A DNA stretch of 40,597 nt from positions 1-40,597 of the forward strand of contig JAGCJL010000025.1 in the NCBI GenBank assembly GCA_017647975.1, given 5' to 3'. The stretch's first letter is position 1; every line of letters begins with the position of its first letter. Both the position numbers and the translations under genes were made by a program. This document shows positions 15,441-25,013 of this stretch, piece after piece. The DNA comes from Bacteroidaceae bacterium (GTDB lineage Bacteria > Bacteroidota > Bacteroidia > Bacteroidales > Bacteroidaceae). The notes under the pieces were generated by a model, which saw only the letters and a program-made list of their open reading frames with translations, was not told the origin of the DNA and made no database searches.

Positions 15441-16144
15441 CGGAGAAAAACATTACATCTCTTCTTAAAACACTTGTTGTTGCAATTATTCTTTGCATAT
15501 CAAGTGTTGTTCAGGCTCAAGGGCTTGAATATCGTTTTGAGGCAGGTGGAATGGTTGGTGCAAGTTGTTATTATGGCGATGCGAACTACAGTTCGTTTAT
15601 GAAAAATATAAATGTGATAGGTGGTCTCATCGGTCGTTATAATATTAACGCGAGAATGGCTGTCAAGGCCGATTTACTTGTGGCGAGAATAACCGGAAGT
15701 ACCGAAGGGCTTGAAAATAAATTCCCCGGTGAGGCGGTAGAGTTTGACCGAACTTTGTACGAATTGGGTGCACAATATGAATATAATTTCTGGGCATACG
15801 GAGAAGACGGCGGTTATAAAGGTTATAAGCGTGTGGTACCGTATGTATTTGTGGGCTTGGGATGTACATTTGCTCCTAAACCGGCCAACCATGTTTTTAC
15901 GGCTAATATACCGCTTGGTATCGGTGTCAAGTGCAAGGTGATTCCCCGACTAAATGTCGGTTGTGAATTATCATACCGATTCTCGTTTAGCGACAGGCTT
16001 GACGTGACAGATAAAACGGCGTTGCAGTTGAATGACCCATACGGTATAAAAAGTGGTTTTTTGAAGAATAAAGACGGTTATTCGTTTATATCGTTGTTTG
16101 TAACGTATGACTTGTCACCCAAATATAGAAAGTGTAACAATTAG
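15437..16144 (+). CDS. DUF6089 family outer-membrane beta-barrel protein
   Basis: This 235-residue protein has a signal peptide (LLKTLVVAIILCISSVVQAQ) and then an eight-strand-like barrel pattern. The opening LEYRFEAGGMVGASCYYGDANYSSF fits DUF6089. It ends with alternating strands (YSFISLFVTYDLSPKYRKCNN). Its ATG overlaps the TGA of the DUF6242 lipoprotein by 4 nt, so the two are translationally coupled and may act together at the outer membrane. uppS starts 12 nt downstream. Function is unknown. Confidence 0.88.
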   Translation: MTEKNITSLLKTLVVAIILCISSVVQAQGLEYRFEAGGMVGASCYYGDANYSSFMKNINVIGGLIGRYNINARMAVKADLLVARITGSTEGLENKFPGEAVEFDRTLYELGAQYEYNFWAYGEDGGYKGYKRVVPYVFVGLGCTFAPKPANHVFTANIPLGIGVKCKVIPRLNVGCELSYRFSFSDRLDVTDKTALQLNDPYGIKSGFLKNKDGYSFISLFVTYDLSPKYRKCNN

Positions 16145-16156
16145 AGATATTTGACT

Positions 16157-16909
16157 ATGAATTACATTGAGCAAATAGATAAGAATAATGTGCCTGCACA
16201 TATTGCTATAATAATGGATGGTAATGGCCGCTGGGCACAGATGCGTGGTTTGGATCGTTCCGAAGGACATCAGGCTGGTGCAGCAACAGTGCGTAAACTT
16301 GTTGAGCATGCACTTAATCTTGGTGTGAAATATTTGACTTTATATACATTCTCTACAGAAAACTGGAAACGTCCGGTAGCAGAGGTCGCTGCACTTATGG
16401 CATTGCTCTTTGAATCAATAGAGGAAGAGATTTTTGTAAAGAACAATGTGGCATTCCGCATTATTGGTGATTTGGAAAAATTGCCCGAAAATGTTAGAGA
16501 ACGCTTGAATGCATGTATGGAACGTACTGCAAAAAATGATAGTATGACTTTGGTGCTGGCTTTGAGTTATTCTTCAAAATGGGAGATAACAGAGGCTGTA
16601 CGCTCTATTGCTGCAAAGGTGAAGGGTGGTGAGCTTTCGCTTGATGAGATAAACGATGATGTTATCTCTAATGAGTTGACAACAAACTTTATGCCCGATC
16701 CCGATTTGTTGATACGTACCGGTAAGGAACAGCGTTTGAGTAATTTCTTGTTGTGGCAGGCCGCTTATTCGGAATTCTATTTTACTGAAGTGCTTTGGCC
16801 CGACTTTGGTAAGGAAGAACTTTATAAAGCTGTGTATGAATACCAAAGTCGTCAAAGACGTTATGGTCTTACCGGCGAGCAGGTAAAAAATGATGAGAAA
16901 GTAAAATAA
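16157..16909 (+). CDS. uppS: Isoprenyl transferase (undecaprenyl diphosphate synthase)
   Basis: UppS makes the C55 lipid carrier for peptidoglycan and O-antigen from IPP. The 250 residues from ATG 16157 are typical; an in-frame TTG two codons earlier is less likely. Signatures: [12 protein letters not shown] (catalytic Asp), [21 protein letters not shown], and [24 protein letters not shown]. It is placed 20 nt before bamA, so lipid-carrier supply and outer-membrane assembly are linked in one transcript. Confidence 0.97.
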   Translation: MNYIEQIDKNNVPAHIAIIMDGNGRWAQMRGLDRSEGHQAGAATVRKLVEHALNLGVKYLTLYTFSTENWKRPVAEVAALMALLFESIEEEIFVKNNVAFRIIGDLEKLPENVRERLNACMERTAKNDSMTLVLALSYSSKWEITEAVRSIAAKVKGGELSLDEINDDVISNELTTNFMPDPDLLIRTGKEQRLSNFLLWQAAYSEFYFTEVLWPDFGKEELYKAVYEYQSRQRRYGLTGEQVKNDEKVK

Positions 16910-16929
16910 GAAATATAAAAGTTTCTAAG

Positions 16930-19566
16930 ATGAGATATAACTTGTTTTCAAAAACAATAATACTTACACTGTTTATACTATCTTCTGCAGTCTCTTATGC
17001 TCAGGTGATAGTGAATCCAACTGTGCTCTATTCCGGCAATCCTCAAAAATATACCATTGGTGGAATAAATCTTAATGGTGCCGAGAATCTTGAGCCGGCT
17101 ATTGTTATAGGTCTGTCCGGATTGTCTGTTGGCGATGTGATATCGGTTCCGGGCGATGAGGTTACTACAGCCATAAAGCGTTTTTGGAAGCATGGTTTGT
17201 TTGAGGATGTTTCAATTACAGCCGATAGTATTATTGGCAATAAAATCTTTATTGGAATAACCTTGAAGCAACGTCCTCGTGTGAGTCAGTTGAATTTTCA
17301 TGGAATTAAAAAAACAGAACGAGAGGACCTTGAACTGAAAATCGGTATTATAAAAGGTAATCAGATAACTCCTGACATCATTGATCGTGCCAAGAAAATA
17401 ATTGCCAATTATTACGATAGCAAAGGTTTTAAAAATGCCCAAATTGATGTGTTTCAACGTCCCGATGTTACCGAAGACGGTATGGTTATTGTTGACGTGA
17501 ATATTGACAAAAAAGACAAAATCAAGATAAACCGTATATATATAGAAGGTACGGACTCTCTACCACTGAAGAAGGTGAAGTATGCCATGAAGAAAACACG
17601 TGAAAAGACACGTATGGACAACTTCTTCTATACAATTTTCCGTTCCAAGAAGTTTACAGAGGAGAATTATGAAGAGGACAAAGATAAAATCCTCTCTCTC
17701 TACAGCGAACATGGTTATCGTGATGCCCGTATTGTAAAAGACAGTGTTGTTCCTTTTGACGACAAGAGTGTAGACATATATATAGGAGTGGAAGAGGGAA
17801 TGAGATATTATATACGCAATATTGAATGGGTAGGAAACAGTGTTTTCTCAACTGCATGGCTTGATCATGTGTTGAGAATGAAGCCCGGTGAAGTATATAA
17901 TCAGAACAAACTTGAGGAACGTCTCTACTCTGATGATGATGCCGTTAAGAACCTCTATTACAATGAAGGTTACGTTTTCTTTAATGTAATACCAACAGAA
18001 GCAAGTATTATAAACGATTCTGTAGATCTGGAACTACGTGTGTCAGAGGGCGTTCAAGCTACAATAGGTCGTGTTACCATCAGCGGAAATGACCGACTAT
18101 ACGAGGATGTTGTTCGTCGTGAACTTTACACTTTGCCTGGTAGTCTCTTCTCTATGGATGCACTTGAGCGTTCATTCCGTACTATTGCAAATATGGGACA
18201 TTTTGACCCGGAAAAGATAGATCCGGGTGTCGTTCCAAATCCCGAAAACGGTACCGTTGATATGAATTGGAAACTTGAAACAAAGAGCAGTGACCAGATC
18301 GAACTTTCAGCAGGTTGGGGACAGACAGGTGTTATTGGTAAATTGTCATTGAAGTTCACCAATTTCTCGGTACGCAATATGTTTAGAAAGAAAGCGTTGC
18401 GTCGCGGTATAATACCTCAGGGTGATGGTCAGACATTTGCTATTAGTGCCCAAACCAATGGACGCTACTATCAATCTTACAGTGTCTCATTCTACGACCC
18501 ATGGTTAGGACGTAAGCGTCCGAACTCATTCTCGGTTTCAGCATTTATGTCAATGCAGACCGACGTCTCTGACGCATATTATAACTCGGCTTATTACAAT
18601 AACTATACAAACTATCTGTATGGATATGGTAACTATGATGGTTATGGTTACGGATATAATAATGTATCATCATATTATGATCCGGACAAGCATATCAAAA
18701 TGTATGGTGTCTCTATAGGTTGGGGACGTCGCTTGAGATGGCCTGATGACAACTTTACCTTCTCTGCTGAGTTGAATTATCAGATTTACTCATTGAAGGA
18801 TTGGCAGTACTTCCTTATAGCAAATGGTGATTGTAACAATATCAACTTGTCCTTGTCACTTGGACGCAGCACTGTCGATCACCCTTATTTCCCACGTTCT
18901 GGTTCCGACTTCTCGCTTGTAGTGTCGGCAACACCTCCATATTCAGCTTGGGATGGCAAGGATTATGAAAATCTGGCAACAAACCCCAAAACTCCTTCAT
19001 ACAGCAGCGAGTTGCGTGAGAAGCATAAATGGATAGAGTACTACAAGATAAAATTCCGTAGCAGGACATATACATCATTGACTTCGGGTAAATATAATCT
19101 CGTATTGATGACACGTGCCGACTTTGGTATTCTTGGTAGTTATAACAGGTTTAAGAAATCACCTTTTGAAACATTCTATATGGGAGGTGACGGTATGAGT
19201 GGCTATTCTTATAACTATGCAACGGATATGGTTGCTTTACGTGGTTATGAGAACGGAAGTTTGACACCCTACGGCAAGGAGGGTTATGCTTATACCCGTT
19301 TGGGTGTTGAGTTGCGTTTCCCATTCCTTATGCAGAGTTCTACAACAATCTATGGACTTGCCTTCCTTGAAGGTGGTAATGCTTGGACCGATGCCTCAAA
19401 ATTTAATCTCTTTGACTTGAAACGCAGTGCCGGTGTCGGTGTTCGCGTATTCTTGCAAATGATAGGTTTGATTGGTATTGACTGGGCATACGGTTTTGAT
19501 AAGGTGTTTGGCTCTACACAATATAGCGGCAGCCATTTCCACTTTATTCTTGGTCAGGAATTCTAA
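16930..19566 (+). CDS. bamA: Outer-membrane protein assembly factor BamA
   Basis: BamA inserts beta-barrel proteins into the outer membrane. The 878 residues have a signal peptide (LTLFILSSAVSYAQ), about five POTRA repeats over ~30-450 (e.g. RPRVSQLNFHGIKKTEREDL, EGMRYYIRNIEWVGNSVFS) and a C-terminal barrel ending in a strand with terminal Phe (HFHFILGQEF). GGDGMSGYSYNYATDMVALRGYENGS matches the conserved loop 6 area. A Tyr/Asn/Gly-rich stretch at ~548-584 looks like an expanded surface loop. Three Skp-like genes follow immediately, giving an OMP assembly cluster. Confidence 0.96.
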   Translation: MRYNLFSKTIILTLFILSSAVSYAQVIVNPTVLYSGNPQKYTIGGINLNGAENLEPAIVIGLSGLSVGDVISVPGDEVTTAIKRFWKHGLFEDVSITADSIIGNKIFIGITLKQRPRVSQLNFHGIKKTEREDLELKIGIIKGNQITPDIIDRAKKIIANYYDSKGFKNAQIDVFQRPDVTEDGMVIVDVNIDKKDKIKINRIYIEGTDSLPLKKVKYAMKKTREKTRMDNFFYTIFRSKKFTEENYEEDKDKILSLYSEHGYRDARIVKDSVVPFDDKSVDIYIGVEEGMRYYIRNIEWVGNSVFSTAWLDHVLRMKPGEVYNQNKLEERLYSDDDAVKNLYYNEGYVFFNVIPTEASIINDSVDLELRVSEGVQATIGRVTISGNDRLYEDVVRRELYTLPGSLFSMDALERSFRTIANMGHFDPEKIDPGVVPNPENGTVDMNWKLETKSSDQIELSAGWGQTGVIGKLSLKFTNFSVRNMFRKKALRRGIIPQGDGQTFAISAQTNGRYYQSYSVSFYDPWLGRKRPNSFSVSAFMSMQTDVSDAYYNSAYYNNYTNYLYGYGNYDGYGYGYNNVSSYYDPDKHIKMYGVSIGWGRRLRWPDDNFTFSAELNYQIYSLKDWQYFLIANGDCNNINLSLSLGRSTVDHPYFPRSGSDFSLVVSATPPYSAWDGKDYENLATNPKTPSYSSELREKHKWIEYYKIKFRSRTYTSLTSGKYNLVLMTRADFGILGSYNRFKKSPFETFYMGGDGMSGYSYNYATDMVALRGYENGSLTPYGKEGYAYTRLGVELRFPFLMQSSTTIYGLAFLEGGNAWTDASKFNLFDLKRSAGVGVRVFLQMIGLIGIDWAYGFDKVFGSTQYSGSHFHFILGQEF

Positions 19567-19586
19567 ACTAGAATGTAGTTTTTATT

Positions 19587-20102
19587 ATGAGAAAAATTAT
19601 ATTGACAATATTATTTGTTTGTGGTTTCATGACTGTCGCTACAGCCCAAAAATATGCGACAGTAGATATGGAATATATCTTGAAGAATATTCCGGCCTAT
19701 GAACGTGCAAACGAGCAACTCAATCAGCAGTCAAAACGTTGGGAAGGCGAAATAAGTGAACTTGAAGAAGAAGCAAAACAACTCTACAAGGCTTATCAGG
19801 CCGAATCGGCATTCTTGTCGGACGAACAACGTGTGGAGCGTGAGGCTGCAATTGTTGCAAAGGAAGATGAGGCTAAAGAACTTAAAAGAACCTATTTCGC
19901 TCCTTCGGGTGAGTTTTATAAAAAGCGTGAAAGTCTTGTGACACCAATACATGAAGAGGTTTACAATGCAATTAAGGAGATATGTGATATCAAACGATAC
20001 ACAATGGTTATAGATCGTTCTTCGACAGTAGGTCTTATATACTCTTCTCCTTCAATTGATATAAGTAATGATGTGCTTACTAAACTCGGTTATTCAAATT
20101 AA
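19587..20102 (+). CDS. OmpH/Skp family periplasmic chaperone 1
   Basis: Skp-type trimers hold unfolded outer-membrane proteins in the periplasm for BamA. The 171 residues start with a signal peptide (KIILTILFVCGFMTVATAQ). KYATVDMEYILKNIPAYERAN matches the family's opening, and a long charged coiled coil (~45-115) follows. The end returns to the small beta head (YTMVIDRSSTVGLIYSSPSIDISNDVLTKLG is the region). It starts 20 nt after bamA and is the first of three related genes. Confidence 0.92.
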   Translation: MRKIILTILFVCGFMTVATAQKYATVDMEYILKNIPAYERANEQLNQQSKRWEGEISELEEEAKQLYKAYQAESAFLSDEQRVEREAAIVAKEDEAKELKRTYFAPSGEFYKKRESLVTPIHEEVYNAIKEICDIKRYTMVIDRSSTVGLIYSSPSIDISNDVLTKLGYSN

Positions 20103-20136
20103 GAAACAAATGGTTTAATATTTATAAATAATTACA

Positions 20137-20676
20137 ATGAAAAAGATTTTGATTTTAATTATGCTTGTAGCTCCAATGAGCTTGCTGGCACAGCAGAAAT
20201 TCGGTTATGTAAATTCTGCAGAGATTATTCAGTTGATGCCTGAATTTGATAAGGCACAGAAGGAGTTGCAGGAACTTGAGAAAATGTACACCGATGAGTT
20301 CAACGCAATGCGTACTGAACTTGAGAAGAAAGGTACTGAGTTTGAGAAATTGCAGCAAGATGCAGCACCTGAGAATATCTTGAAGCGTCGTTATGAGGAG
20401 TTGATGCAACTTGACGAGCGTTTGCGTCAGTACAGCCAGGAGGTGACAGCAAATCTTCAGCAGGCAGAGCAGGAGAAGATGGTTTCAATACAGAAAGCAT
20501 TGCGTGACGCTCTTGATGTTGTAGGTAGCGAAAATGGTTACGTATGTATCTTTGATTTGGCAGGTGGAATTCCTTATATCAGCAAGACTCTTTGCGAAGA
20601 TTTGACAGCAAAGGTTAAGGCAAAATTGGGTATTCCGGCAAACGCTGTTCCCGCAGCTGTTTCTGCAGGTAAGTAA
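20137..20676 (+). CDS. OmpH/Skp family periplasmic chaperone 2
   Basis: This 179-residue paralogue has a signal peptide (KILILIMLVAPMSLLAQ) and the QKFGYVNSAEIIQLMPEFDKAQ opening typical of OmpH. A coiled coil spans ~38-120 (EKMYTDEFNAMRTELEKK is part of it). NGYVCIFDLAGGIPYIS closes the head domain, and the tail AVPAAVSAGK is short. Codon choice is more biased than in its neighbours, suggesting higher expression. A strong terminator at 20690-20724 follows directly. Confidence 0.92.
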   Translation: MKKILILIMLVAPMSLLAQQKFGYVNSAEIIQLMPEFDKAQKELQELEKMYTDEFNAMRTELEKKGTEFEKLQQDAAPENILKRRYEELMQLDERLRQYSQEVTANLQQAEQEKMVSIQKALRDALDVVGSENGYVCIFDLAGGIPYISKTLCEDLTAKVKAKLGIPANAVPAAVSAGK

Positions 20677-20689
20677 TAAAAAGATTATC

Positions 20690-20724
20690 GGGCGGGAGAA
20701 TTGTGCTTTCTCCCTCCCTTTTTT
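20690..20724 (+). terminator. Intrinsic terminator after Skp paralogue 2
   Basis: GGGCGGGAGAA (20690-20700) pairs with TTCTCCCTCCC (20708-20718) with one mismatch around a 7-nt loop. TTTTTTA follows. It sits between the second and third Skp-like genes, so the third would be expressed by read-through or separately. Confidence 0.8.
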
Positions 20725-20735
20725 ATATATGTGAT

Positions 20736-21428
20736 ATGCGAAAATTGTTGTTGATTTTGGTTTGCTCACCAATGTTTTTGGTAGCACAGAATAAATTTGG
20801 TTATTTCAGTTACAGTGCTGTTTTGGACTCTTTGCCACAGTATCATGAAGCAATGAATGAGTACAATAAATTAAAGCAACGCTGTAAAGAGGAGATTGAA
20901 CATAACGAACTCCAACTCACAAGGGCATACGTCTCATTCCTGGATGGTCATCGCAGTTTTCCGGAACCGATATTGCGTAAACGTCAGAATGAACTTCAGC
21001 AAATGATAGACAATAGTGTACATTTTCGTGATGAAGTAAAAAAATGGCTTCGCGAAGCAAAGGATTCTTTTTGTACACCATGCTATGATACTATAGCTGT
21101 AGCTCTTAAAAAGGTCTGTACTGAAAGAAGTTTGGCGTATGCTATTGATGTCGATAGGAACATATATAAATATATCAATCCCGAAATGGGCGAGGATATA
21201 ACAGAATATATTCTTAGAGCAATATTCCATATTGAACCAGTTTCGGATGAAATTGTTGAAATAAAGCAACAGGAAACTGTTGCTACGGAGATATCTACAG
21301 ATGTGGTTTCTTCAACAGATGAAATTATGACCGAAGATACCGGTCTTGAAACTGTTGATGTAGTAGAGTCTGCCGAAATAACAGAAACCACAGAAATTGC
21401 AGAAGAGAATACAGTTGTTCTTGAATAG
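20736..21428 (+). CDS. OmpH/Skp-like protein 3 with acidic C-terminal tail
   Basis: From ATG 20736 the protein has 230 residues; an upstream GTG (20703) would start inside the terminator and is rejected. A signal peptide (LLLILVCSPMFLVAQ) and NKFGYFSYSAVLDSLPQYHEAM mark it as an OmpH relative, but the coiled coil is shorter and more divergent. Residues from ~170 onward form a Glu/Thr/Val-rich low-complexity acidic tail (repeated TEI, TTE, VE units) absent from the two neighbours. It may have a different client or partner. murI starts 36 nt downstream. Confidence 0.82.
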   Translation: MRKLLLILVCSPMFLVAQNKFGYFSYSAVLDSLPQYHEAMNEYNKLKQRCKEEIEHNELQLTRAYVSFLDGHRSFPEPILRKRQNELQQMIDNSVHFRDEVKKWLREAKDSFCTPCYDTIAVALKKVCTERSLAYAIDVDRNIYKYINPEMGEDITEYILRAIFHIEPVSDEIVEIKQQETVATEISTDVVSSTDEIMTEDTGLETVDVVESAEITETTEIAEENTVVLE

Positions 21429-21464
21429 ATAACCAAACAAAACACTTGTTACAGAAAACCGAAA

Positions 21465-22313
21465 ATGTCCGAAATGCTCGAACTTTCCAAGAATGCCGGC
21501 CCTATAGGAATCTTTGATTCAGGTTACGGTGGGCTTACAATATACAGCGAGATAAAGAAATTGTTGCCACAGTACGACTATATCTATCTTGGTGACAATG
21601 CCCGTACCCCTTATGGGACACGTTCGTTCGATGTGGTATATGAATTTACCCGCCAATCGGTGCGTTATCTTTTTTCAAGAGGTTGTCAGCTCGTTATCCT
21701 TGCTTGCAATACCGCTTCGGCAAAAGCTCTTCGTACAATACAGCAAGTTGATTTGCCACAATGGGATCCTAATCGTAGGGTGTTGGGAATAATACGTCCT
21801 ACGGTAGAGTGTATAGGTGAGGTTACAGAAAGCCGTCATGTTGGCGTTTTAGCTACAGAAGGAACAATAAAATCTCTTTCTTATCCGCTTGAGATAAGAA
21901 AACTGTTTCCCGATATTGAGGTGACCGGTGAAGCCTGTCCTTTGTGGGTGCCTCTTGTTGAGAACAATGAGGTAAATTGCGAAGGAGCCGACTATTTTGT
22001 AAAAAGACATGTTGAGAATCTCCTTTCACATGATACACTTATTGATACAATAATCTTAGGGTGTACACATTATCCAATGTTATTTGACAAAATACGTCAA
22101 TACACTCCTAATAATATTAAACTACTAACCCAAGGTGCGGCTGTTGCGGCATCTTTAAAAGACTATCTTTATCGTCATCCCGAAATGGATGACCTTTGTA
22201 CCAAGGGAGGTGAAACCCTGTTCTGTACTACTGAAACCGATGGCAAATTCGGTGATCAGGCTTCGGTGTTCTTAAAGCAGAATATTCAAGTAAAAACGGT
22301 AATACTCGAATAA
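21465..22313 (+). CDS. murI: Glutamate racemase
   Basis: MurI interconverts L- and D-glutamate for peptidoglycan. The 282 residues contain both catalytic cysteines: Cys81 in LACNTASAKAL and Cys200 in ILGCTHYPML. The N-terminal GIFDSGYGGLTIYSEIKK and LGDNARTPYG motifs are present. It follows the Skp genes and precedes the ABC-F gene by 4 nt, placing cell-wall precursor supply in the envelope run. Confidence 0.96.
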   Translation: MSEMLELSKNAGPIGIFDSGYGGLTIYSEIKKLLPQYDYIYLGDNARTPYGTRSFDVVYEFTRQSVRYLFSRGCQLVILACNTASAKALRTIQQVDLPQWDPNRRVLGIIRPTVECIGEVTESRHVGVLATEGTIKSLSYPLEIRKLFPDIEVTGEACPLWVPLVENNEVNCEGADYFVKRHVENLLSHDTLIDTIILGCTHYPMLFDKIRQYTPNNIKLLTQGAAVAASLKDYLYRHPEMDDLCTKGGETLFCTTETDGKFGDQASVFLKQNIQVKTVILE

Positions 22314-22317
22314 TTCT

Positions 22318-24174
22318 ATGGCAATAGACCTGCAAATAGAAAATATTTCCAAAAGTTTTGGAGACCTTATTCTCTTCAATGATGTGTCATTCACTGTAGA
22401 AGAGCGTCAGCGTATAGGGCTTATAGCACGTAACGGAAAGGGTAAAAGTACACTGCTGAAAATAATCGCAGGCGAAGAGCCTCTTGATGCCGGTAAGATA
22501 ACCATGCGTAGTGGAATAAGAGTCGGTTATCTTGAACAGGAACCTGATTTCAATCCGGAATTATCCGTCTTGGATGCTTGTCTTGGACGTAATGCTGAGA
22601 AAGCCGCTGTTGTTTCTCGTTATGAGAAGGCACTTGAAACCGGTGGCGAAGAGTTGCAGCATGCAATGGAGGAGATGGATCGTCTTCAGGCATGGGATTA
22701 CGAAAATCATGCCAAACAGGTTTTGTCCAAGCTCAAGATAACAAAATTCTCACAACCAATAAAGGAACTTTCCGGTGGTCAGCGTAAGCGTGTCGCATTG
22801 GCATCGGTGCTCATAGAATGTCCCGATGTAATGATTCTTGATGAACCCACAAACCACCTTGATATAGAGATGGTAGAATGGCTTGAGGATTATCTGTCGC
22901 GTATGACATGTAGCCTGTTGATGGTAACTCACGATCGCTATTTTCTTGATAATGTTTGTAATGAAATTGTTGAGATTGACGATCAGCAGGTCTATCGCTA
23001 CAAAGGAAACTACTCTTACTTTCTACAGCGTCGTGAAGAGCGTCTGCAGAATCTTGCAGCAGAAACTGCAAGGGCACGTAATTTGCTGCGTACCGAACTG
23101 GACTGGATGCGTCGTCAACCACAAGCACGTGCCCACAAGGCAAAATATCGTATAGATGCTTTCTATAAACTCGAGGAGAAAGCGGCTATGATGCGTGATG
23201 ATAGTAAAGTCTCACTTGAGATAAAATCACAATATATAGGTAATAAAATCTTTGTGATGAAAGGACTTTCAAAGGCCTTTGATGAGAAAATAATTACAAA
23301 AGATTTCTATTATACCTTTGCTCGTTATGAAAAATTGGGTATTGTTGGAAACAATGGAACCGGTAAATCAACCTTTATAAAGATGCTGTTGGGTAAGGTA
23401 CAACCCGATTGTGGAGTTATAGAGGTGGGTGAGACTGTAAAATGGGGTTATTATAGCCAGGACGGTCTCTCGTTCAATGAGGAGATGAAGGTTATAGATG
23501 TTGTAAAGGATATAGCAGAAGTTATCCCTGTTGCCGGTAAGATGCTTACAGCCTCCCAGTTCCTTCAGCATTTCCTCTTCTCACCCGAAAAACAGTATAG
23601 TTATGTCTATAAACTCAGTGGTGGTGAGAAACGCAGGCTTTATCTGTGTACGGTGCTTATGTCGAATCCGAATTTCCTTGTACTCGATGAGCCAACTAAT
23701 GACCTTGATATTGAGACACTGCAAATCCTGGAGGAGTATTTGCGTGATTTTAAAGGTTGTGTTATTGTAGTGAGCCATGACCGTTATTTCATGGATAAGG
23801 TCGTAGATCACGTGTTTGTCTTTAACGGTAATGGCAATATAAAAGATTTTCCAGGCAACTATACCGAATATCGTGATTGGCGTGAAGAGGAGAAACTTCT
23901 CGTGGCAAAGGAGAACGAAAAGAACACCTCGGGCAAACAAGCTTATCGTACAGAGACAAAACGGAAACTGACATTTAAGGAACGTAAGGAGTACGAAAGC
24001 CTTGAGGAGGAGATAATGCTTCTTGAAGAAGAAAAAAGTTGCATAGAACAAGAGATGTGTAGCGGTATTCTTGATAATGATACTCTATTGAAGAAATCAG
24101 TGCGTATTCAGGAAGTCATGGAGCTCATAGATTCAAAAACCGAACGGTGGATGGAGCTGAGTGAGTTTGCATAA
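22318..24174 (+). CDS. uup: ABC-F family ATPase, Uup-like
   Basis: ABC-F proteins act on the ribosome and have no membrane domain. The 618 residues hold two ABC cassettes. Cassette 1 has Walker A ARNGKGKST, signature LSGGQRKRVALA and LDEPTNHLD. Cassette 2 has GNNGTGKST, LSGGEKRRLYL and LDEPTNDLD. The inter-domain linker (~230-300) is charged and helical. A C-terminal coiled coil (~530-618; KRKLTFKERKEYESLEEEI) matches the DNA-binding tail of Uup, which separates it from EttA. It starts 4 nt after murI. Confidence 0.9.
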   Translation: MAIDLQIENISKSFGDLILFNDVSFTVEERQRIGLIARNGKGKSTLLKIIAGEEPLDAGKITMRSGIRVGYLEQEPDFNPELSVLDACLGRNAEKAAVVSRYEKALETGGEELQHAMEEMDRLQAWDYENHAKQVLSKLKITKFSQPIKELSGGQRKRVALASVLIECPDVMILDEPTNHLDIEMVEWLEDYLSRMTCSLLMVTHDRYFLDNVCNEIVEIDDQQVYRYKGNYSYFLQRREERLQNLAAETARARNLLRTELDWMRRQPQARAHKAKYRIDAFYKLEEKAAMMRDDSKVSLEIKSQYIGNKIFVMKGLSKAFDEKIITKDFYYTFARYEKLGIVGNNGTGKSTFIKMLLGKVQPDCGVIEVGETVKWGYYSQDGLSFNEEMKVIDVVKDIAEVIPVAGKMLTASQFLQHFLFSPEKQYSYVYKLSGGEKRRLYLCTVLMSNPNFLVLDEPTNDLDIETLQILEEYLRDFKGCVIVVSHDRYFMDKVVDHVFVFNGNGNIKDFPGNYTEYRDWREEEKLLVAKENEKNTSGKQAYRTETKRKLTFKERKEYESLEEEIMLLEEEKSCIEQEMCSGILDNDTLLKKSVRIQEVMELIDSKTERWMELSEFA

Positions 24175-24193
24175 TCCCAAAGGATTTTAAATT

Positions 24194-24937
24194 ATGGATA
24201 AGAGTGCAAAAATAGACCGTTTCCCCTTTATGGCAGAGACATTTCTTGTAGATGGTAAAGGACGTTTGCGTACTACAACGCTTTGTAATTACATGCTTAG
24301 TTGTGCAGGTCGCCATGCCGAGGCACGTGGCTTTGGGGCAACAGATACCCTCGGATGGGTTTTAGCCCGTATGGCATTGCATGTTGACAAGACTCCTGTA
24401 TGGCGTGACCGTTTCTATGTGGAGACATGGGTGCGTAATTTGTATCATGGTTTCACAGACCGTTGTGTCAGAGTTATTGATGAGGCCGGTAATGAAGTGG
24501 CTTCGCTGTTGGCTACATTCGCATTGATGAATCTCAAGACGCGTACTTCGGTTGATTTGAATGGCGATATAGGTATTCGTCTCACCGAGTGTATGGTACC
24601 TGACGAGCAGATAGCGATACGACGCATACCGTCAATAAACCGTCAGCCTGTTGATGAAGTCTCTTTTAAACGTCGTCCGCATTATAGTGACATAGATATC
24701 AATGGACACATGAATAGCGTGCGTTACCTTGATCACATCCTTGACCACTTTCCAATTGATTATATAAATTCACACAATCTAACAGATTTTGTTGTTGCAT
24801 ATATGAACGAAGGTGCCGCTACAGAAGAGTTGACTTATGGTATAAAAGAACTTGATACCGATAAATATCTGGTACAGGTAACCAAAGAAAATTCAGTTGT
24901 AGCAATACGTTGCGAATTGCATTTTAAACCGCTTTAA
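24194..24937 (+). CDS. Acyl-ACP thioesterase
   Basis: This enzyme releases fatty acids from acyl carrier protein. The 247 residues form two hot-dog domains as in the plant FatA/FatB and bacterial homologues. Domain 1 has TTTLCNYMLSCAGRHAEARG and GWVLARMALHVDKTPVWRD. Domain 2 begins with the substrate-site motif YSDIDINGHMNSVRYLDHIL (~174-193), which carries the catalytic Asn/His residues. It follows uup by 19 nt and ends before a bidirectional terminator, so it closes the long plus-strand run. Confidence 0.93.
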   Translation: MDKSAKIDRFPFMAETFLVDGKGRLRTTTLCNYMLSCAGRHAEARGFGATDTLGWVLARMALHVDKTPVWRDRFYVETWVRNLYHGFTDRCVRVIDEAGNEVASLLATFALMNLKTRTSVDLNGDIGIRLTECMVPDEQIAIRRIPSINRQPVDEVSFKRRPHYSDIDINGHMNSVRYLDHILDHFPIDYINSHNLTDFVVAYMNEGAATEELTYGIKELDTDKYLVQVTKENSVVAIRCELHFKPL

Positions 24938-24961
24938 CCAATTGCGGATATCATTAAAAAC

Positions 24962-24991
24962 AAAGCGGTTGCACCATGGTGCAACCGCTTT
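24962..24991. terminator. Bidirectional terminator, perfect 30-bp palindrome
   Basis: Positions 24962-24991 are fully self-complementary (centre CCATGG, outer AAAGCGGTTG / CAACCGCTTT). T-rich sequence follows on both strands. It lies between the converging thioesterase and rubrerythrin genes. Confidence 0.88.
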
Positions 24992-25013
24992 TCTTATATA
25001 AACAGCTGATTTA

